A DNA stretch of 64,000 bases from Pyropia haitanensis (Eukaryota > Rhodophyta > Bangiophyceae > Bangiales > Bangiaceae), in contig SDUX01000005.1 of NCBI GenBank assembly GCA_008729055.1, positions 1 to 64,000 of the forward strand, in the 5' to 3' direction. The position numbers and the translations under genes were made by a program. Positions within the stretch are counted from its first letter, which is position 1. Each line of letters opens with the position of its first letter. This document shows positions 1 through 10,249 of the stretch, piece by piece. The notes beneath the pieces were generated by a model. The model searched no databases and was not told the origin of the DNA. It saw only the letters and a program-made list of their open reading frames with translations.

Positions 1-533
1 GAGCGTTCGGCGAACGGCTCGAGCGTATGTGCGACCGCCTCGTCGGCTTGTTCAACAGCAGCGATCTCGTTGATAACGTTCATCAACGGACTTCACGACG
101 CGATCAAGGCGCAGGTTGTCATGTTCCAGATGACCAAGGGCCGCGTGTCGCTGCCGAGCGATCACCACCGCGCAGATCTACTGGACGGGCGTCCAGAAGG
201 TCAAGGTGGACCTGCGTCGGACACATCCGGAACACTACCTCTCCAATCCGTGTTGGAGCCGTCTCGGAAGCCGTCGTAGCGAATGTCGCGGTCACCCCGC
301 CGCAACCACCACGCTTCGCGCGAACGGAACGCAACGCCACACCGGCATCGAGGTCCCCGTCCCCGCGTCGAACTGCAACTTCGACGGACGAATGCTACAA
401 CTGTCACCGGTTCGGGCACTTCTCCAGCGACTGCCCCGAACCTCGACGGGAACGCCGACGTTCGTCAACGGATCGTGCCGTAACGGCCTTCGTCGACACC
501 GACGACCACCCTGCCCACGCTCAGGGAAACTGA
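1..533 (+). pseudogene. gag: gag 3' part, zinc knuckle, frameshifted
   Basis: This is the end of a retrotransposon nucleocapsid gene. A CCHC zinc knuckle (C-x2-C-x4-H-x4-C) is encoded at 393-434, starting ECYNCHRFGHFSSDC, and is followed by an arginine-rich tail and a TGA at about 531-533. Upstream the coding sense changes frame at least twice. Gag-like sequence (FINGLHDAIKAQVVMFQM) is read in frame 1 at about 70-150, then frame 2 at about 190-240, then frame 3 to the end. The zinc knuckle binds element RNA in the virus-like particle. The several frame changes within 250 bases suggest either decay or low-quality consensus sequence. Confidence 0.75.
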
Positions 534-546
534 GGCGGTCGGTCGC

Positions 547-3500
547 GTGAGCCCGGCGCGGCCGACCTTCCCCCTGACCGCGGCAAACCCCAACCAACAC
601 CTCGGTGTTGGACGTCGATCCTCAATAAGGCGTACCGTCACTACACGGTTCCCCTGTGTCTGGGGCCTGCCCAGAACACATGCGTGCGATGCGGCCCACG
701 TGGATACAGGGGCGGGTCTCAACCTCATTCGGGTTGACCAACTTCCGGCGAACTGGACCTCGTTCGCGTCCAAGATCGACGGACGCCCAAGGTGGTTGAC
801 GCCAGTGGCAACCCCTTTCCCATCCTGGCGGCGATCAACATCATCGTCGACTCCGGGCACGTTAAGATGGTCTCAACGTTCCACGTCGTCAAAGAGCTGG
901 CCGTCCCGGCCATCTTGGGTACCCGGTTCATCAACCAGCACGTGGAGGCTATTTACCCACGTCTCAACAAGGTGTACTGGACCGACCCCAGTTCACCTGT
1001 CTCGGTTTGCATGCCCATCTTGGACACGCACTGCATTCAACGGCAACAGGGCAAGGTCCGTCTGGCTAAGCGGACGACCTTGCCGCCGTTCACCGAAGTG
1101 TTCGCGGCAGCCAACAGCGACATCACCGGGTTGATCCATGTGACCACCAACTCAAGATTGCACCAAGGTCACCAAGTCATCTTGGCGAATGGGGTCGCCT
1201 GCACCTTGCCTGCCGTGCCCTTCCAGGTACGATTGTGCAACGTCGGCGCGACAACCAGGTACCTCAAGAAAGGTACCGTCCTCGGGTCAGCGGAAATGTA
1301 CGAGGGGCCAGTCATCGCCACGGTCGATGAGAAGCCCCAACCTCCGCAAGATAAGCCCGCACCGTCGGTTGACTCAGTCGACCTCGCGGACGCTCCGAAG
1401 CACCTCCACAAGCGTATCCGGAGGATGCTCGAGCAGCATCAGGTCATGTGGAGCGGCAAGCTGGGGACGATCCACGCCACCGTTCATCGGATTGAAACCG
1501 ATGACAAGGTCATCCCGATCCACCAGGCCCCCTACCGGACGGGTCTGCGCAAGAGGGAGATCATCACGGACTGCATCAACGCCATGCTCAAGCAAGAAGT
1601 GATACGGCCAAGCCACAGCGACTGGTCAAGCCCAGTCGTGGTCGTGCCTAAGAAGAACGGCAAGCCGAGGTTCTGCATCGACTACCGACGGCTCAACGCC
1701 GTCACCAAAAAGGATACCTATCCCATTCCTAGGATGGATGATTGCCTCGACTCGTTGGGCGAGGCGCAGTTCTTCTCGACACTTGATTGCACAGCCGGTT
1801 ACTGGCAAGTGCCACTCCGAAGGGAGGACCAAGAGAAGACCGCCTTCGCATGTCACGACGGACTCTTCGAATGGGTCGTCATGCCGTTCGGGCTGACGAA
1901 TGCCCCGGCAACGTTCCAGCGAGCCCTGGACATCATCTTGTCTGGCCTCAAGTGGCAGATATGTCTTGTTTACCTTGACGACGTCATCGTGTTCTCCAAG
2001 TCCGCCGAGGAACACGTCCGCCACCTGGACGTAGTCTTGACACGCCTACGTAAAGCAGGCGTCACACTCAACCTTGAGAAGTGTGCCTTCTTCAAGAAAG
2101 AAGTCGAGTACCTCGGTCACTTGGTCTGCCCCGGCCAACTCAAGGTGCACAACAAGAACACCGAGGCCCTCAAACGGGCCACCTTCCCCAAGACGAAGAC
2201 CCATATGAAGAGCTTCCTCGGCGCCTGCAACGTCTACCGACGCTTCGTCAAGGACTTCGCCAAGAGAGCGAGACCATTAACCGAGCTGACCAAGAACGAC
2301 GTCGGCCCGGATCTGCCTGAACCAACGGCAGAACAACTCGCGGCGTTTGAAGACCTCAAACAAGCCTTGGTGACACCGCCGGTGCTCACCATCCCGCACC
2401 CCACCCGTCAATTCGTGGTCGACGTCGACGCGTGCGCGGACCAGCTCGGGTGCGCCTTGTTGCAAGAACAAGAAGATGGACAGCTGCAACCGGTGGGCTA
2501 CTACAGCCGCACGCTGAAGCCGGCCGAGCAGAACTACTGCACGACGGAACGCGAATGCCTTGGACTTGTGTGGGGAGTGCTGACCTTGCGGCACTTCTTG
2601 GACGGCAACAAGTTCACGGTGCGGACGGACCATCAGGCACTAAGGTGGATCTACAATACCACCGACCCAAGCAGCCGGTTGATGCGATGGCGCCTCCGCT
2701 TGGCCGAGTTCACCTTCGACGTCTTGTACAAGCCTGGTGCAAGTCATCATGCACCCGACTTCTTGTCACGGACGCGCACCGGCGCCCTTGACGACTCGGA
2801 TCTCGACGACGAGATCCCATGCTTGGCTCTGGCCGAGACGGCCAGAAGCTTGCAGAGGGGGCGGTACACCCACGCGGTACGGCTGACGCCGGTCGCGTTT
2901 GAGGACCTAGTAGCGGACCAGGCGACCGACGCCTTGTGCAAGGTCATCCGCAAGAAGATGGCCGCAGGCAAGGCCCCCAACTTCTCGGTGAAGGACGGCG
3001 CGCTCTACCGAGAGGGCCTCGACGGGGACCAGCTTGTGGTCCCGCACAAGCATCGGGCGACGTTGCTCCACTTGGCCCACTTCCCGACCACGGAAGGACA
3101 TCCGGGATCGAACCGGATGTACTACTCCATGCGGCGCCGGTTCTACTGGCCGTCGATGGCCACCGACGCCTACGGAGTGGTCACGCGGTGCGCCGCATGT
3201 GCACAGAGCCGGCTTGCGTTGCGACGCCACACGGCGCCGATGAGGCTGTTCCCGGCGACCGAGCCGTTGACGGAAGTCAACGTCGACATCCTCAGGCCGC
3301 TGCCTGTCTCGTTGACGCGCAACAAGTACGTGTTGGCATTCACCGACCGCTTCTCCAAGGTCGTCCGTTGCGTCGCCCTGAAGAAGGTGACCGCTGTCAC
3401 GGTAGCCTCGGCGTTGGTGGAGGTATGGGTGGCCAGCTACGGGCCACCCGACGTGCTCCTGTCGGATCAAGGAAGCCAGTTCATGTCGAAGTTCTTCATC

Positions 3501-5066
3501 GCCGTGTGCCGGACCCTTGGCATTGAGACAAGGGAGTCGACGCCGTACCACCCGCAGACAAACGGGCAGGTGGAGCGGTACAACCGCACCATCGTCAAGC
3601 AGCTCCGGCACTACGTTGCGGATAACCCGCAACGGTGGGATGAGCTCCTACCCATCCTCACGTACGCGTACAACACGCAGCCGCATCGATAGACGGGCGT
3701 GGCACCGTTCGAGCTGGTCATCCCCAGACGGATCCCGAACCTCACGGTGCACAGCCCGCCACCCGGTGTGTCTATCCAGGCACACGGCACCACCAAGGAC
3801 GGCTCGCCCTTGTCGGTCAAGCGCTCCTTCATGGCCCGGCTCCGCAAGACCATACCCAAGGTGGCCGAGGCTCTGCGCAAGACGCAGCAGCGCTACAAGA
3901 AGACGTACGACAAGAACCTTGCTACCCGGAACAAGGATGTCAAGATCGGCGACTACGTGTACCTGAAGGCACACCAACGCGAGCACAAGTTGTCCAGCCC
4001 CACGAACGGGCCGTTCCTTGTCGTCGACCTGGACGACAAGACGTTCGTTGTCCAGGTGGGGGACGAGGAGAGCAGAGTGTCATGGGACCAAGCGACGCCA
4101 GCCCCAAGACCCGATGCAGCCGGCGAAGCCGACGCCACCCCTCATGCCCTGCTCAAGGACAAGGTGAACTTGTCCGACCGTCCATCCGTGATGGACGACT
4201 ACCTCATCGACAAGCTCGTCGGGTATCGATGCGTCGACGGGGAGCACCAAGCCAAGGTGCGGTGGTGGGGGTACCAGAGCAACGACGACGTGTGGACGCC
4301 GCTCGGCGACCTGCCGAAGCACTTGGTCCTGCGGTACCTGCGGAACCAGAACAAGCAAGTGCCGGGGTACGAGTGGTCACCAACTAAGATGACACTCAGG
4401 TCGCAGAGCCAAGGCCTCCCACACCCGGACGCCCGCGTGAACGCGGTCACCCCCAGCGTCAGGTGGGTGCCAACCATCATCGCCTTCCACCAATCGCCCG
4501 ACGGTCACGTCCAAGCGCGACTCATCTGGACCCACCCGCGCGGGCAGGTGGGCGAGGTCATCCCCCTGTACTACCTACGCAGTACATTCCCCACGAACTT
4601 CCCCCGTAACATACCGGAGCGGGCGGACTGGACGGCTCCCCGAGCAATCGTGGACCGGTTGGAGAAGCTCCACGGGCCTCACACCATCGACTTGTTCGCC
4701 ACTCGGGCGAACAAGAGGTTTGAGCGGTTCGGCTCCAAGGAGTGCGAGCCCGGGGCCGAGTGGCGTGACTCAATGAGTCACGACTGGACGCCCCACAACG
4801 CGTGGGCGAACCCCCCGACCTCGCTCCTCCCGGAGATTGCCGAGCGACTGGCAAGTGGCCCTCCATTGGCCCTCACCCTCCTCGCTCCCCGGTGGGAAGC
4901 GCAAGAATGGTTCAGTATCTTCATGAACCGATGCTTCGAGTACGAGGAGTTACCCTTGGAGTGCTTCCCCCGCTCGCCCGCGAGTCCCGACCTATGGGTG
5001 GCTGAGCACCCACCGGTCTGGACCACGATAGTATTTCGCTTTGAGCGAAATCATGCCGGCGAGTAG
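547..5066 (+). pseudogene. pol: pol polyprotein with chromodomain and Dam-like C-terminus
   Basis: The protease motif VDTGAGLNLI lies at about 700-730 in frame 1. The rest is in frame 3 after a shift near 790. Reverse transcriptase has YLDD at 1971-1982. RNase H begins near 2410 (VVDVDACADQ). Integrase has an HHCC finger at about 3070-3210 and DDE residues near 3283, 3462 and 3570. An in-frame TAG at 3690-3692 interrupts integrase just after NTQPHR, and the frame then stays open to 5066. A chromodomain (KLVGYR..., VRWWGY) lies at about 4195-4350 and should steer integration to marked chromatin. The last 115 residues (about 4620-4990) contain DLFATRANKRF, WANPP and LLAPRWEAQEWF, resembling the methyltransferase-like domain of DIRS elements and phage Dam proteins. 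The two lesions make this copy a pseudogene. Confidence 0.9.
4610..4990 (+). other. Dam/DIRS methyltransferase-like domain in pol
   Basis: This segment of the pol frame, downstream of the chromodomain, has the layout of the phage-type N6-adenine methyltransferase domain known from DIRS retroelements: an acidic start (TIDLFATRANKRF), a W....NPP catalytic-type motif at 4803-4817 (WANPPTS) and a strand ending LLAPRW followed by EWF. Active adenine methyltransferases usually have an aromatic residue after NPP. Here it is threonine, so activity is doubtful. Ty3/gypsy chromoviruses normally end at or soon after the chromodomain. The assignment rests on motif pattern by eye. Confidence 0.6.
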
Positions 5067-5172
5067 CAGAGTAACAAGACGATTCATGAGTACCTGGGCG
5101 TCCCTATAGGGCTAGCCCCTCCCCCTCCTTCCCCACCAACTTCACCCGACACGCGGGAGCCTCCTACACCCT
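5067..5172. other. short gap between convergent ORFs
   Basis: About 106 bases separate the end of pol on + from the end of the antisense ORF on -. It is pyrimidine-rich on + (CCCCTCCCCCTCCTTCCCC near 5116-5135). This would serve as a polypurine tract only for a minus-strand element. No LTR start is obvious. Confidence 0.4.
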
Positions 5173-8133
5173 TCACTCACCCCCCTCACCCCAGATGTCA
5201 GCCACGTTGAAGCGGCCCGATGACCCCTCGCCGGGGTCATTCATCACCTCATCCAAGGCGGTGCGGAACCGGTCGTACAACAACGACCGCGACGCCGCGT
5301 CCAGCGCGGCGTCTGCCAGGGACCGCGACGCCACCTCGAAGGTGGCGCCATCCAGCCGGTCCACCTCCAAGCGTAGTGCCTGCTGCATCACGCGTACCGT
5401 CTCGCACCAGGCACGGTTGATCAGACGCGCCGGGAGGTGCATGCGCTTCAACTCGCGCAGGTCCTCCGAGCGGAAGAGTCGGCGGAACGCCGACTCGTCC
5501 GCCGGCGACGCGACCAACGGCACCTTCCCGGGGCCAGCCCTGTACCCCTCCGGGGTACACGACCGATACCGGGACCCCGTGGGAGAGAGCGACCGCGAGG
5601 CGTGGCGAGACCCGCGCTCGCGCCGACGCCGGGACGCCGAGCGCGACGACGACGGCGACGAATGCCGCCGTCGGTGAGTCGACCGCGTCTCCGCCGTCGA
5701 CTCCGACCCGTCCTGCTGTCGGCCGGGACGGCGAGAATGACGACGGCGGCGTGAAGATCGCCCCCGCGCACGGCTCGGGGTCGCCGGTGAAGGCGACCGC
5801 TCACGTCGACCGCGGCATGCGCTAGCCGTGTCCTCAGAACGGCTGTGCCGGCGGCGCGGACGGGATCGGCGGCTCTCGGAAGCGCCCGGGCCCGAGGCGT
5901 TGCCGCGGCGACCCCTCTTCCCGCGGACGGGGCTGCCAAAGTCCCCCGCCCCGGCAGCGTCCCCAGCCGGAGGACGCTCTCCCGGCCCCCCTGCCGTGCC
6001 CGATGGGGGAGGCCGGCCCCGACCCGACGTGTGTGGCGCCCGGCCGCCACCCCGTCCGCCCCGACCGCGTCCGCGGCTACGCGCGGACCCTTCGTGCCGG
6101 GAAGACCCCGGGGCGTCTTCGTCCCCGCTGGTGGCCCAACGACGTTGTGCCTCCGCCGCCGCCTCTTGCTGCGCCGCGAACGCCGTAGCGCGCTCGCGGG
6201 CCGCGCTGGCAGCCTCGGAGGCGTGCTCCGCTGCCGCTGCCTCGGCCGCCTTCTCGGCGGCCGTCGCCGCAGCAGCCGCCTGAGCCGCCGCAGCATGCGC
6301 CGCCGCATCGTCGTCTTGTCGACGACGATCCGCGTCCGCCGCCGGGACGCCCGCGGCCCCTGACGGTGACGCGGCGGTAGGCCCGCCCGCCCCCGGCCCG
6401 GACGAGGGGCCCGCCGCCCCCCCGGCCCCGATGGGCTTTCCAAGCGGATCCTCCCGACGGGGAGAAGGAGGCACGGAAGCCGGCCGCCGACCGAAGCGGC
6501 CCGCGTTAAGCCGGTCGGCGTCCCGCCGACCTGCGGCGGCGTCGCGAGAGGGACCCGCGGACGACCCACGCTGGGCGCGTGCGCGGGCCGCTGCCTGCGC
6601 TGCGCGGTTGGCAGCGCGAGCGCGCTGCCGCCCCTCTTCCCGCTCCTCCTGCTCCGCCGCCCTTGCCGCCTCCAACCGCTCCTCCGCCCGCATCGCGCTC
6701 TCGCGCAACGCCTCTTGGCGCCGCCCACGGGAGATGCTCAAGGAGTGCGCGAACCTCGTCGTCGGCGCCCGCGCCGACGTCGGGCCACCCGTTGCCTTCG
6801 CACCCGCCGAAGGGGGGGCGTCGCCGCCATCCACGTCGATGGGCGCCTCCGCGCCCCCTGACGCGTTGAGGTCCGGGCGACGTAGGGGACCGTCGCCCTC
6901 CAACTCGTCGGCCTTGGGGAAGCCCGGGAGGGATTCCAGGGCCGCGAACCCGTACTCCTGGTCCGGCGTGTACTGGACCAGCACCTCCCGGGCGGCGTCC
7001 CCCACTCCCCCAACGTCCACCCACGCGGTGACGTGCGACCAGGGGAACGCCAAGGCCCCCGTGACGCACCGACTGAAGGCCAAGGCGGACCCAGGGGGTG
7101 ACCCCTCTTGGAGATCGTCCAACGGCAACCGGGAGAAGTGCTCAAGCAGGGTGCGCTTCAAGCGCACCAGCACTCCCCGCTCCCGGAGGGCTTGGAACCA
7201 GACGGCGGCGTAGTCGAGCACCATCTCCGTGGACACTATGGTCCACGCGACGTGGCTTGCGTCCTCAAGGTAGGAGTACACGTACTCCGCCAACAAGGGC
7301 ATGGCCGGAGGGGAGCTCAAGCCCGCGTCCACGAACAACTCGGGCAGGGGCACGAGTTCCTCAGCCGCCGCGGGTCGGGTGGCATCTAACCACCCAGCCC
7401 ACAAGGGGCAGAGGAACCCGCAGGCCGCCGCCACCACTTGGCGACGGCTGACGATGCTGGACGGACGGCGGCGGCCGGCTAGGTAGCCCCCGCCGCGCAC
7501 CGACATGTCCATGTCGACCGGGCAGCTCTCCGAGTACGACACCGTGGCGTGGTGTCGTAGGAGGGCACTCAACCCGACGAGGGCGGCCCGCGTGGCGGAT
7601 GTCGGGGTATACATCATGTCCAACCCCTCGTAGAGATCCCCCTCTACGAAGCGGGCCCGAGGCCACTCCCGCCGCAGGCGGTCGAACGCCAGCGCGGCCG
7701 CGTGCACCGGGGAGGAGTGCCGCCGCTCGTAGTGCTTGCACGCTACGAGGAAGAGGTTGCGCACCCACGGCTGCAGCCCCTCCTCGCGCGTCTCTTGACG
7801 GAGCACCTCGTTGGCAAACGCCAACGCCATGAAGGTGACCGCCTGCACGCCCGGCTGCCCCGTGGACGGAATGCCGTGCACGTCATGTAGGCGGACGCTG
7901 TCGTACGTGGCGACGTGACCCGAGGTCGTCACGTCGACGAACCGGTCCGGGAGCGCCCACCCGGCCTCGGCCACACGGCGGAGGCACGCGCGATGATGCT
8001 CGCGGGCGACGCGCAGCAGCTCCGCGTTGATGAACGCCGGCGACATGAACCCCGGTCGGGGCACCCACTCCGACAAGGGGCGGAAGACGATCTCCCCCGC
8101 CATGCCGCTGCGCCACCGGTGCGGTACCGGCAT
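5173..8133 (-). CDS. 986-residue antisense ORF, RS-rich, unrecognised
   Basis: This is the largest fully intact frame beside the gypsy element. It reads towards pol and stops 107 bases from it. Residues 1-400 are globular, with many Leu, Trp and Tyr and no motif I recognise. Residues 430-640 are Ala/Arg/Glu-rich and probably coiled. Residues 650-860 are Arg/Ser/Gly-rich with many RS and RR dipeptides. The last 110 residues are again compact (FRRLFRSEDLRELKRMHLPA). No zinc knuckle, protease or polymerase motif is present. The ATG at 8133 was chosen over later ones because a TATA-like box lies 76 bases upstream. Plant Ogre/Retand gypsy elements carry antisense ORFs at this place. Alternatives are a host gene or the gag of an unrelated element. 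Confidence 0.6.
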   Translation of the reverse strand: MPVPHRWRSGMAGEIVFRPLSEWVPRPGFMSPAFINAELLRVAREHHRACLRRVAEAGWALPDRFVDVTTSGHVATYDSVRLHDVHGIPSTGQPGVQAVTFMALAFANEVLRQETREEGLQPWVRNLFLVACKHYERRHSSPVHAAALAFDRLRREWPRARFVEGDLYEGLDMMYTPTSATRAALVGLSALLRHHATVSYSESCPVDMDMSVRGGGYLAGRRRPSSIVSRRQVVAAACGFLCPLWAGWLDATRPAAAEELVPLPELFVDAGLSSPPAMPLLAEYVYSYLEDASHVAWTIVSTEMVLDYAAVWFQALRERGVLVRLKRTLLEHFSRLPLDDLQEGSPPGSALAFSRCVTGALAFPWSHVTAWVDVGGVGDAAREVLVQYTPDQEYGFAALESLPGFPKADELEGDGPLRRPDLNASGGAEAPIDVDGGDAPPSAGAKATGGPTSARAPTTRFAHSLSISRGRRQEALRESAMRAEERLEAARAAEQEEREEGRQRARAANRAAQAAARARAQRGSSAGPSRDAAAGRRDADRLNAGRFGRRPASVPPSPRREDPLGKPIGAGGAAGPSSGPGAGGPTAASPSGAAGVPAADADRRRQDDDAAAHAAAAQAAAAATAAEKAAEAAAAEHASEAASAARERATAFAAQQEAAAEAQRRWATSGDEDAPGSSRHEGSARSRGRGRGGRGGGRAPHTSGRGRPPPSGTAGGPGERPPAGDAAGAGDFGSPVRGKRGRRGNASGPGASESRRSRPRRRHSRSEDTASACRGRRERSPSPATPSRARGRSSRRRRHSRRPGRQQDGSESTAETRSTHRRRHSSPSSSRSASRRRRERGSRHASRSLSPTGSRYRSCTPEGYRAGPGKVPLVASPADESAFRRLFRSEDLRELKRMHLPARLINRAWCETVRVMQQALRLEVDRLDGATFEVASRSLADAALDAASRSLLYDRFRTALDEVMNDPGEGSSGRFNVADIWGEGGE

Positions 8134-8208
8134 CGTCCGTCAACACGACGGACGAAGCAACTTGGTCGCCGAGGGACGGCGACAAGCTAACACGGGGGGT
8201 ATGTGGCA

Positions 8209-8214
8209 TATATA
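8209..8214 (-). promoter_or_regulatory. TATA-like box upstream of antisense ORF
   Basis: TATATA sits 76 bases upstream of the ATG at 8133. It is AT-rich in an otherwise GC-rich stretch and reads the same on both strands, so direction is inferred from the gene. Confidence 0.35.
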
Positions 8215-8234
8215 CGCCTGGGGGGCGCGCAGGG

Positions 8235-8689
8235 GCCGTCCACGGCTAAGTGGACGGCACGCGCCGCAGCCCCACGGGCGGCCACACCCGCCGAGGGCGT
8301 CGTCGCAACCCCTCTCCCCGACCCCTGTAAAAGGGCCGGGCGGCGCACCGGGCCCGAACGGTCGCGTCACGGGTGGGGCTAGCCCCCCCCCTAGGTCGCT
8401 TGTGATTGGGTCGAAGGCGTGCGCCGGCGGGCGATCCTTCGACCCGAGGGACAGCTCCCGGGCCGGGGGAGGACGGCCGCGGGAGCTGGATCGAGTACTC
8501 CCTGTGACGATCGATAGGATCGACCTATCGATTGTGGTACGCCCTTTCGGGGGGTACTCACCAATTTCGCATGCAATTATCGTCTTGGAGGGATTTCGCT
8601 TCTATTTCTTAGGACAGGTCGACCCTGCCCGGTCGACCTGTCCGATCGAGGGTTGCGGCGGGCGCGCGCGTGCCTCTTCTGGGCACGCG
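8235..8689. repeat. cluster of six perfect stem-loops
   Basis: Six different inverted repeats follow one another: 8235-8242/8249-8256 (CCGTCCAC), 8408-8417/8436-8445 (GGGTCGAAGG), 8452-8460/8480-8488 (CAGCTCCCG), 8510-8518/8524-8532 (ATCGATAGG), 8612-8623/8632-8643 (GGACAGGTCGAC) and 8667-8674/8682-8689 (CGCGTGCC). All stems are perfect, 8-12 bp, with loops of 5-19 bases. The stems are unrelated to one another, so they are not copies of one repeat. Confidence 0.8.
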
Positions 8690-8869
8690 ACGGCGTTCTC
8701 GCCCCGCTTCCCCCTGCTCGTCAGGTCTAAACGTATCCTTCTTTGTCCCGCTTACTTGCCATAGTCTTGGCACTGCGGTTACGGGTTTGTGCGTCAACCC
8801 TCCCCCCTGATTACGGTACCCTGTGGACACCCGACTTGCCACACGGTGCAGCAACGCCCAAGGGCGCTG

Positions 8870-8879
8870 CCGCCTCCGC

Positions 8880-8924
<45 letters not shown>

Positions 8925-8935
8925 GGCAGGTCGAT
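8870..8935. repeat. CCG trinucleotide microsatellite
   Basis: About 15 uninterrupted GCC/CCG units, flanked by related GCT/GCC codon-like triplets. It gives spurious polyalanine, polyproline or polyarginine frames on both strands. Confidence 0.95.
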
Positions 8936-9335
8936 GGCCATCGCCACGGCGGGTCAGAGCGGGTGGACACGTCTCGCCTGGAGCGGCCTGCTGGCCGCCC
9001 ACTTCCGAAAGCCGAACGAACAGCGCAACAGGCGCCGTGTCGCTGCCTTTATATTGGCGATGAGGGGGTGTATCACAAAGCTACTGTTGTTGGGTTGCTA
9101 CTGTTTTTCAAAGAGCGCTGCGTACGGCAAGACGCTCCACATGCTCATGGAGCTTTTTTAATCAAACAAGAGCACGAAGGACGTACGTATCTTGGCGTGC
9201 CTCATTCAAAATGCAGCGACCCTCTCCCCTGTCATTGCGGCGCCCGTCCCCCACCACCGCGGCGCCCTGCCCCACACCAGAGCGCCCCCCCCGCCCCCCC
9301 TCGACTCCCGGCCAGCGGTCGCCGCCGAGCGCCGT

Positions 9336-9752
9336 CTAAGTGTCGATCGACAGAGGCATGTTTTCCGGCGCCAGGTACAGGTAGGGCGCCTCGTTGGTTG
9401 CCACCAGCGCCGCGCTGCGCGCCTTGATATCCCGCTGCAGCCGGGCCAATTCCGCGGTAAACGCGCCCCACGCGGCCGGGTCGTCGTGCTTGAGCGCCGC
9501 GAACGAAGACGTGGACGCGTCAGCCGGGGTGGTGAGCAGGTGCGCCAACAGCACCTGGAAGATGGACGGCGTCACCGCCGTCGCGCCGATGTCGGACCAC
9601 CACGCCGCCTAGCCGCCAAAGTAACGAAGCTTAGCCCACACCGCGTCGAAGAGCGCGTCGATGGTGACATTGACGACCGTGCGGTGCGCCTTCGGGGCCG
9701 CCACCAGCGGTTGCCCGCAGCCGCTCCCGCTCGACGTCCCGTGGTGCGTCAT
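9336..9752 (-). pseudogene. lipoxygenase-like C-terminal fragment
   Basis: The end of this frame, ARLQRDIKARSAALVATNEA followed by PYLYLAPENMPLSIDT, matches the usual end of lipoxygenases: a helix with I..RN or I..RS, then PY.YL.P..IP.SI and a terminal hydrophobic residue. Lipoxygenases use that C-terminus to bind iron. Here the last residue is threonine rather than isoleucine, which would remove a metal ligand. An ATG at 9752 opens the frame (MTHHGTSSGSG), and a TAG at 9609-9611 breaks it after KLRYFGG. Only about 75 residues of the possible lipoxygenase are present, and the catalytic histidine region is missing. It is a broken fragment or last exon. Confidence is moderate because the match is short. 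Confidence 0.35.
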
Positions 9753-9779
9753 GCTACTGCTCCTGTGCCGCCAGCCGTC

Positions 9780-10249
9780 AACCGCCCCTGCTGCTGGTGC
9801 TACTCCTGAGTGCCGCCGCCGCTAGCGCCGCCGCTGGCACCGCCGCCGTCGCCGTCGACTGCTGCTGCTCCTTGTGCCGGCTGAGGACCGGGTGGGGACA
9901 CTCGCTGCGGCTGTGGCGCAGACGGGTCGACCGGGGCGCGCCGCCCCCAACCGGTGGGCGAGCCCTTACGTATATCCCCCCCGGCGCACCGTCGGCGGCC
10001 GCCAGCGGGTGCGGGTCAGCGGCCGCGCATCGGTGCACCCCGGTCCTTCTTGCTGCCCCAGTCCGCGTCTCCGCTCCGCACCCCCCGACTCCCCTCCGCA
10101 CCTCCCCCCCACGCGCCCCCCCCCACCCCCCTCCATGCGGCCCCAGCCCACACCCGCCGCCTCCCCCCACGCCTCCCCCCCCGTCCCTGAGCGCCGTTCC
10201 TCCCTCCGTTCCCATCTTCACCCAAAACAGCCACCAGCGCATCGCCGGG
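9780..10249. other. C-rich low-complexity spacer
   Basis: Mostly C-runs and CCCCGC-type sequence on + (densest at 10080-10200). Frames here translate as Pro/Arg or Gly repeats without domain content. I see no gene. Confidence 0.6.

Larger units (their letters stand above)
1..5066 (+). mobile_element. Ty3/gypsy chromovirus, 5' end outside window
   Basis: The domain order Gag zinc knuckle, protease, reverse transcriptase, RNase H, integrase, chromodomain is that of a Ty3/gypsy (Metaviridae) chromovirus. The 5' LTR, leader and most of gag lie before base 1. The right-hand limit is uncertain. If the antisense ORF at 5173-8133 belongs to the element, the 3' LTR should lie beyond 8.2 kb. A stretch from about 8503 (TGTGACG) to about 8827 (GGACA) would fit in size and ends, but no second LTR is visible to prove it. 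The element carries frameshifts in gag and protease and one amber codon in integrase, so this copy looks dead unless those are assembly errors. Confidence 0.9.

Noticed and set aside
8503..8827. 3' LTR of the first gypsy element
   Set aside because: Size and TG/ACA-like ends fit, but the 5' LTR is outside the window and no polypurine tract or duplicate can confirm it, so it is not listed as a feature.
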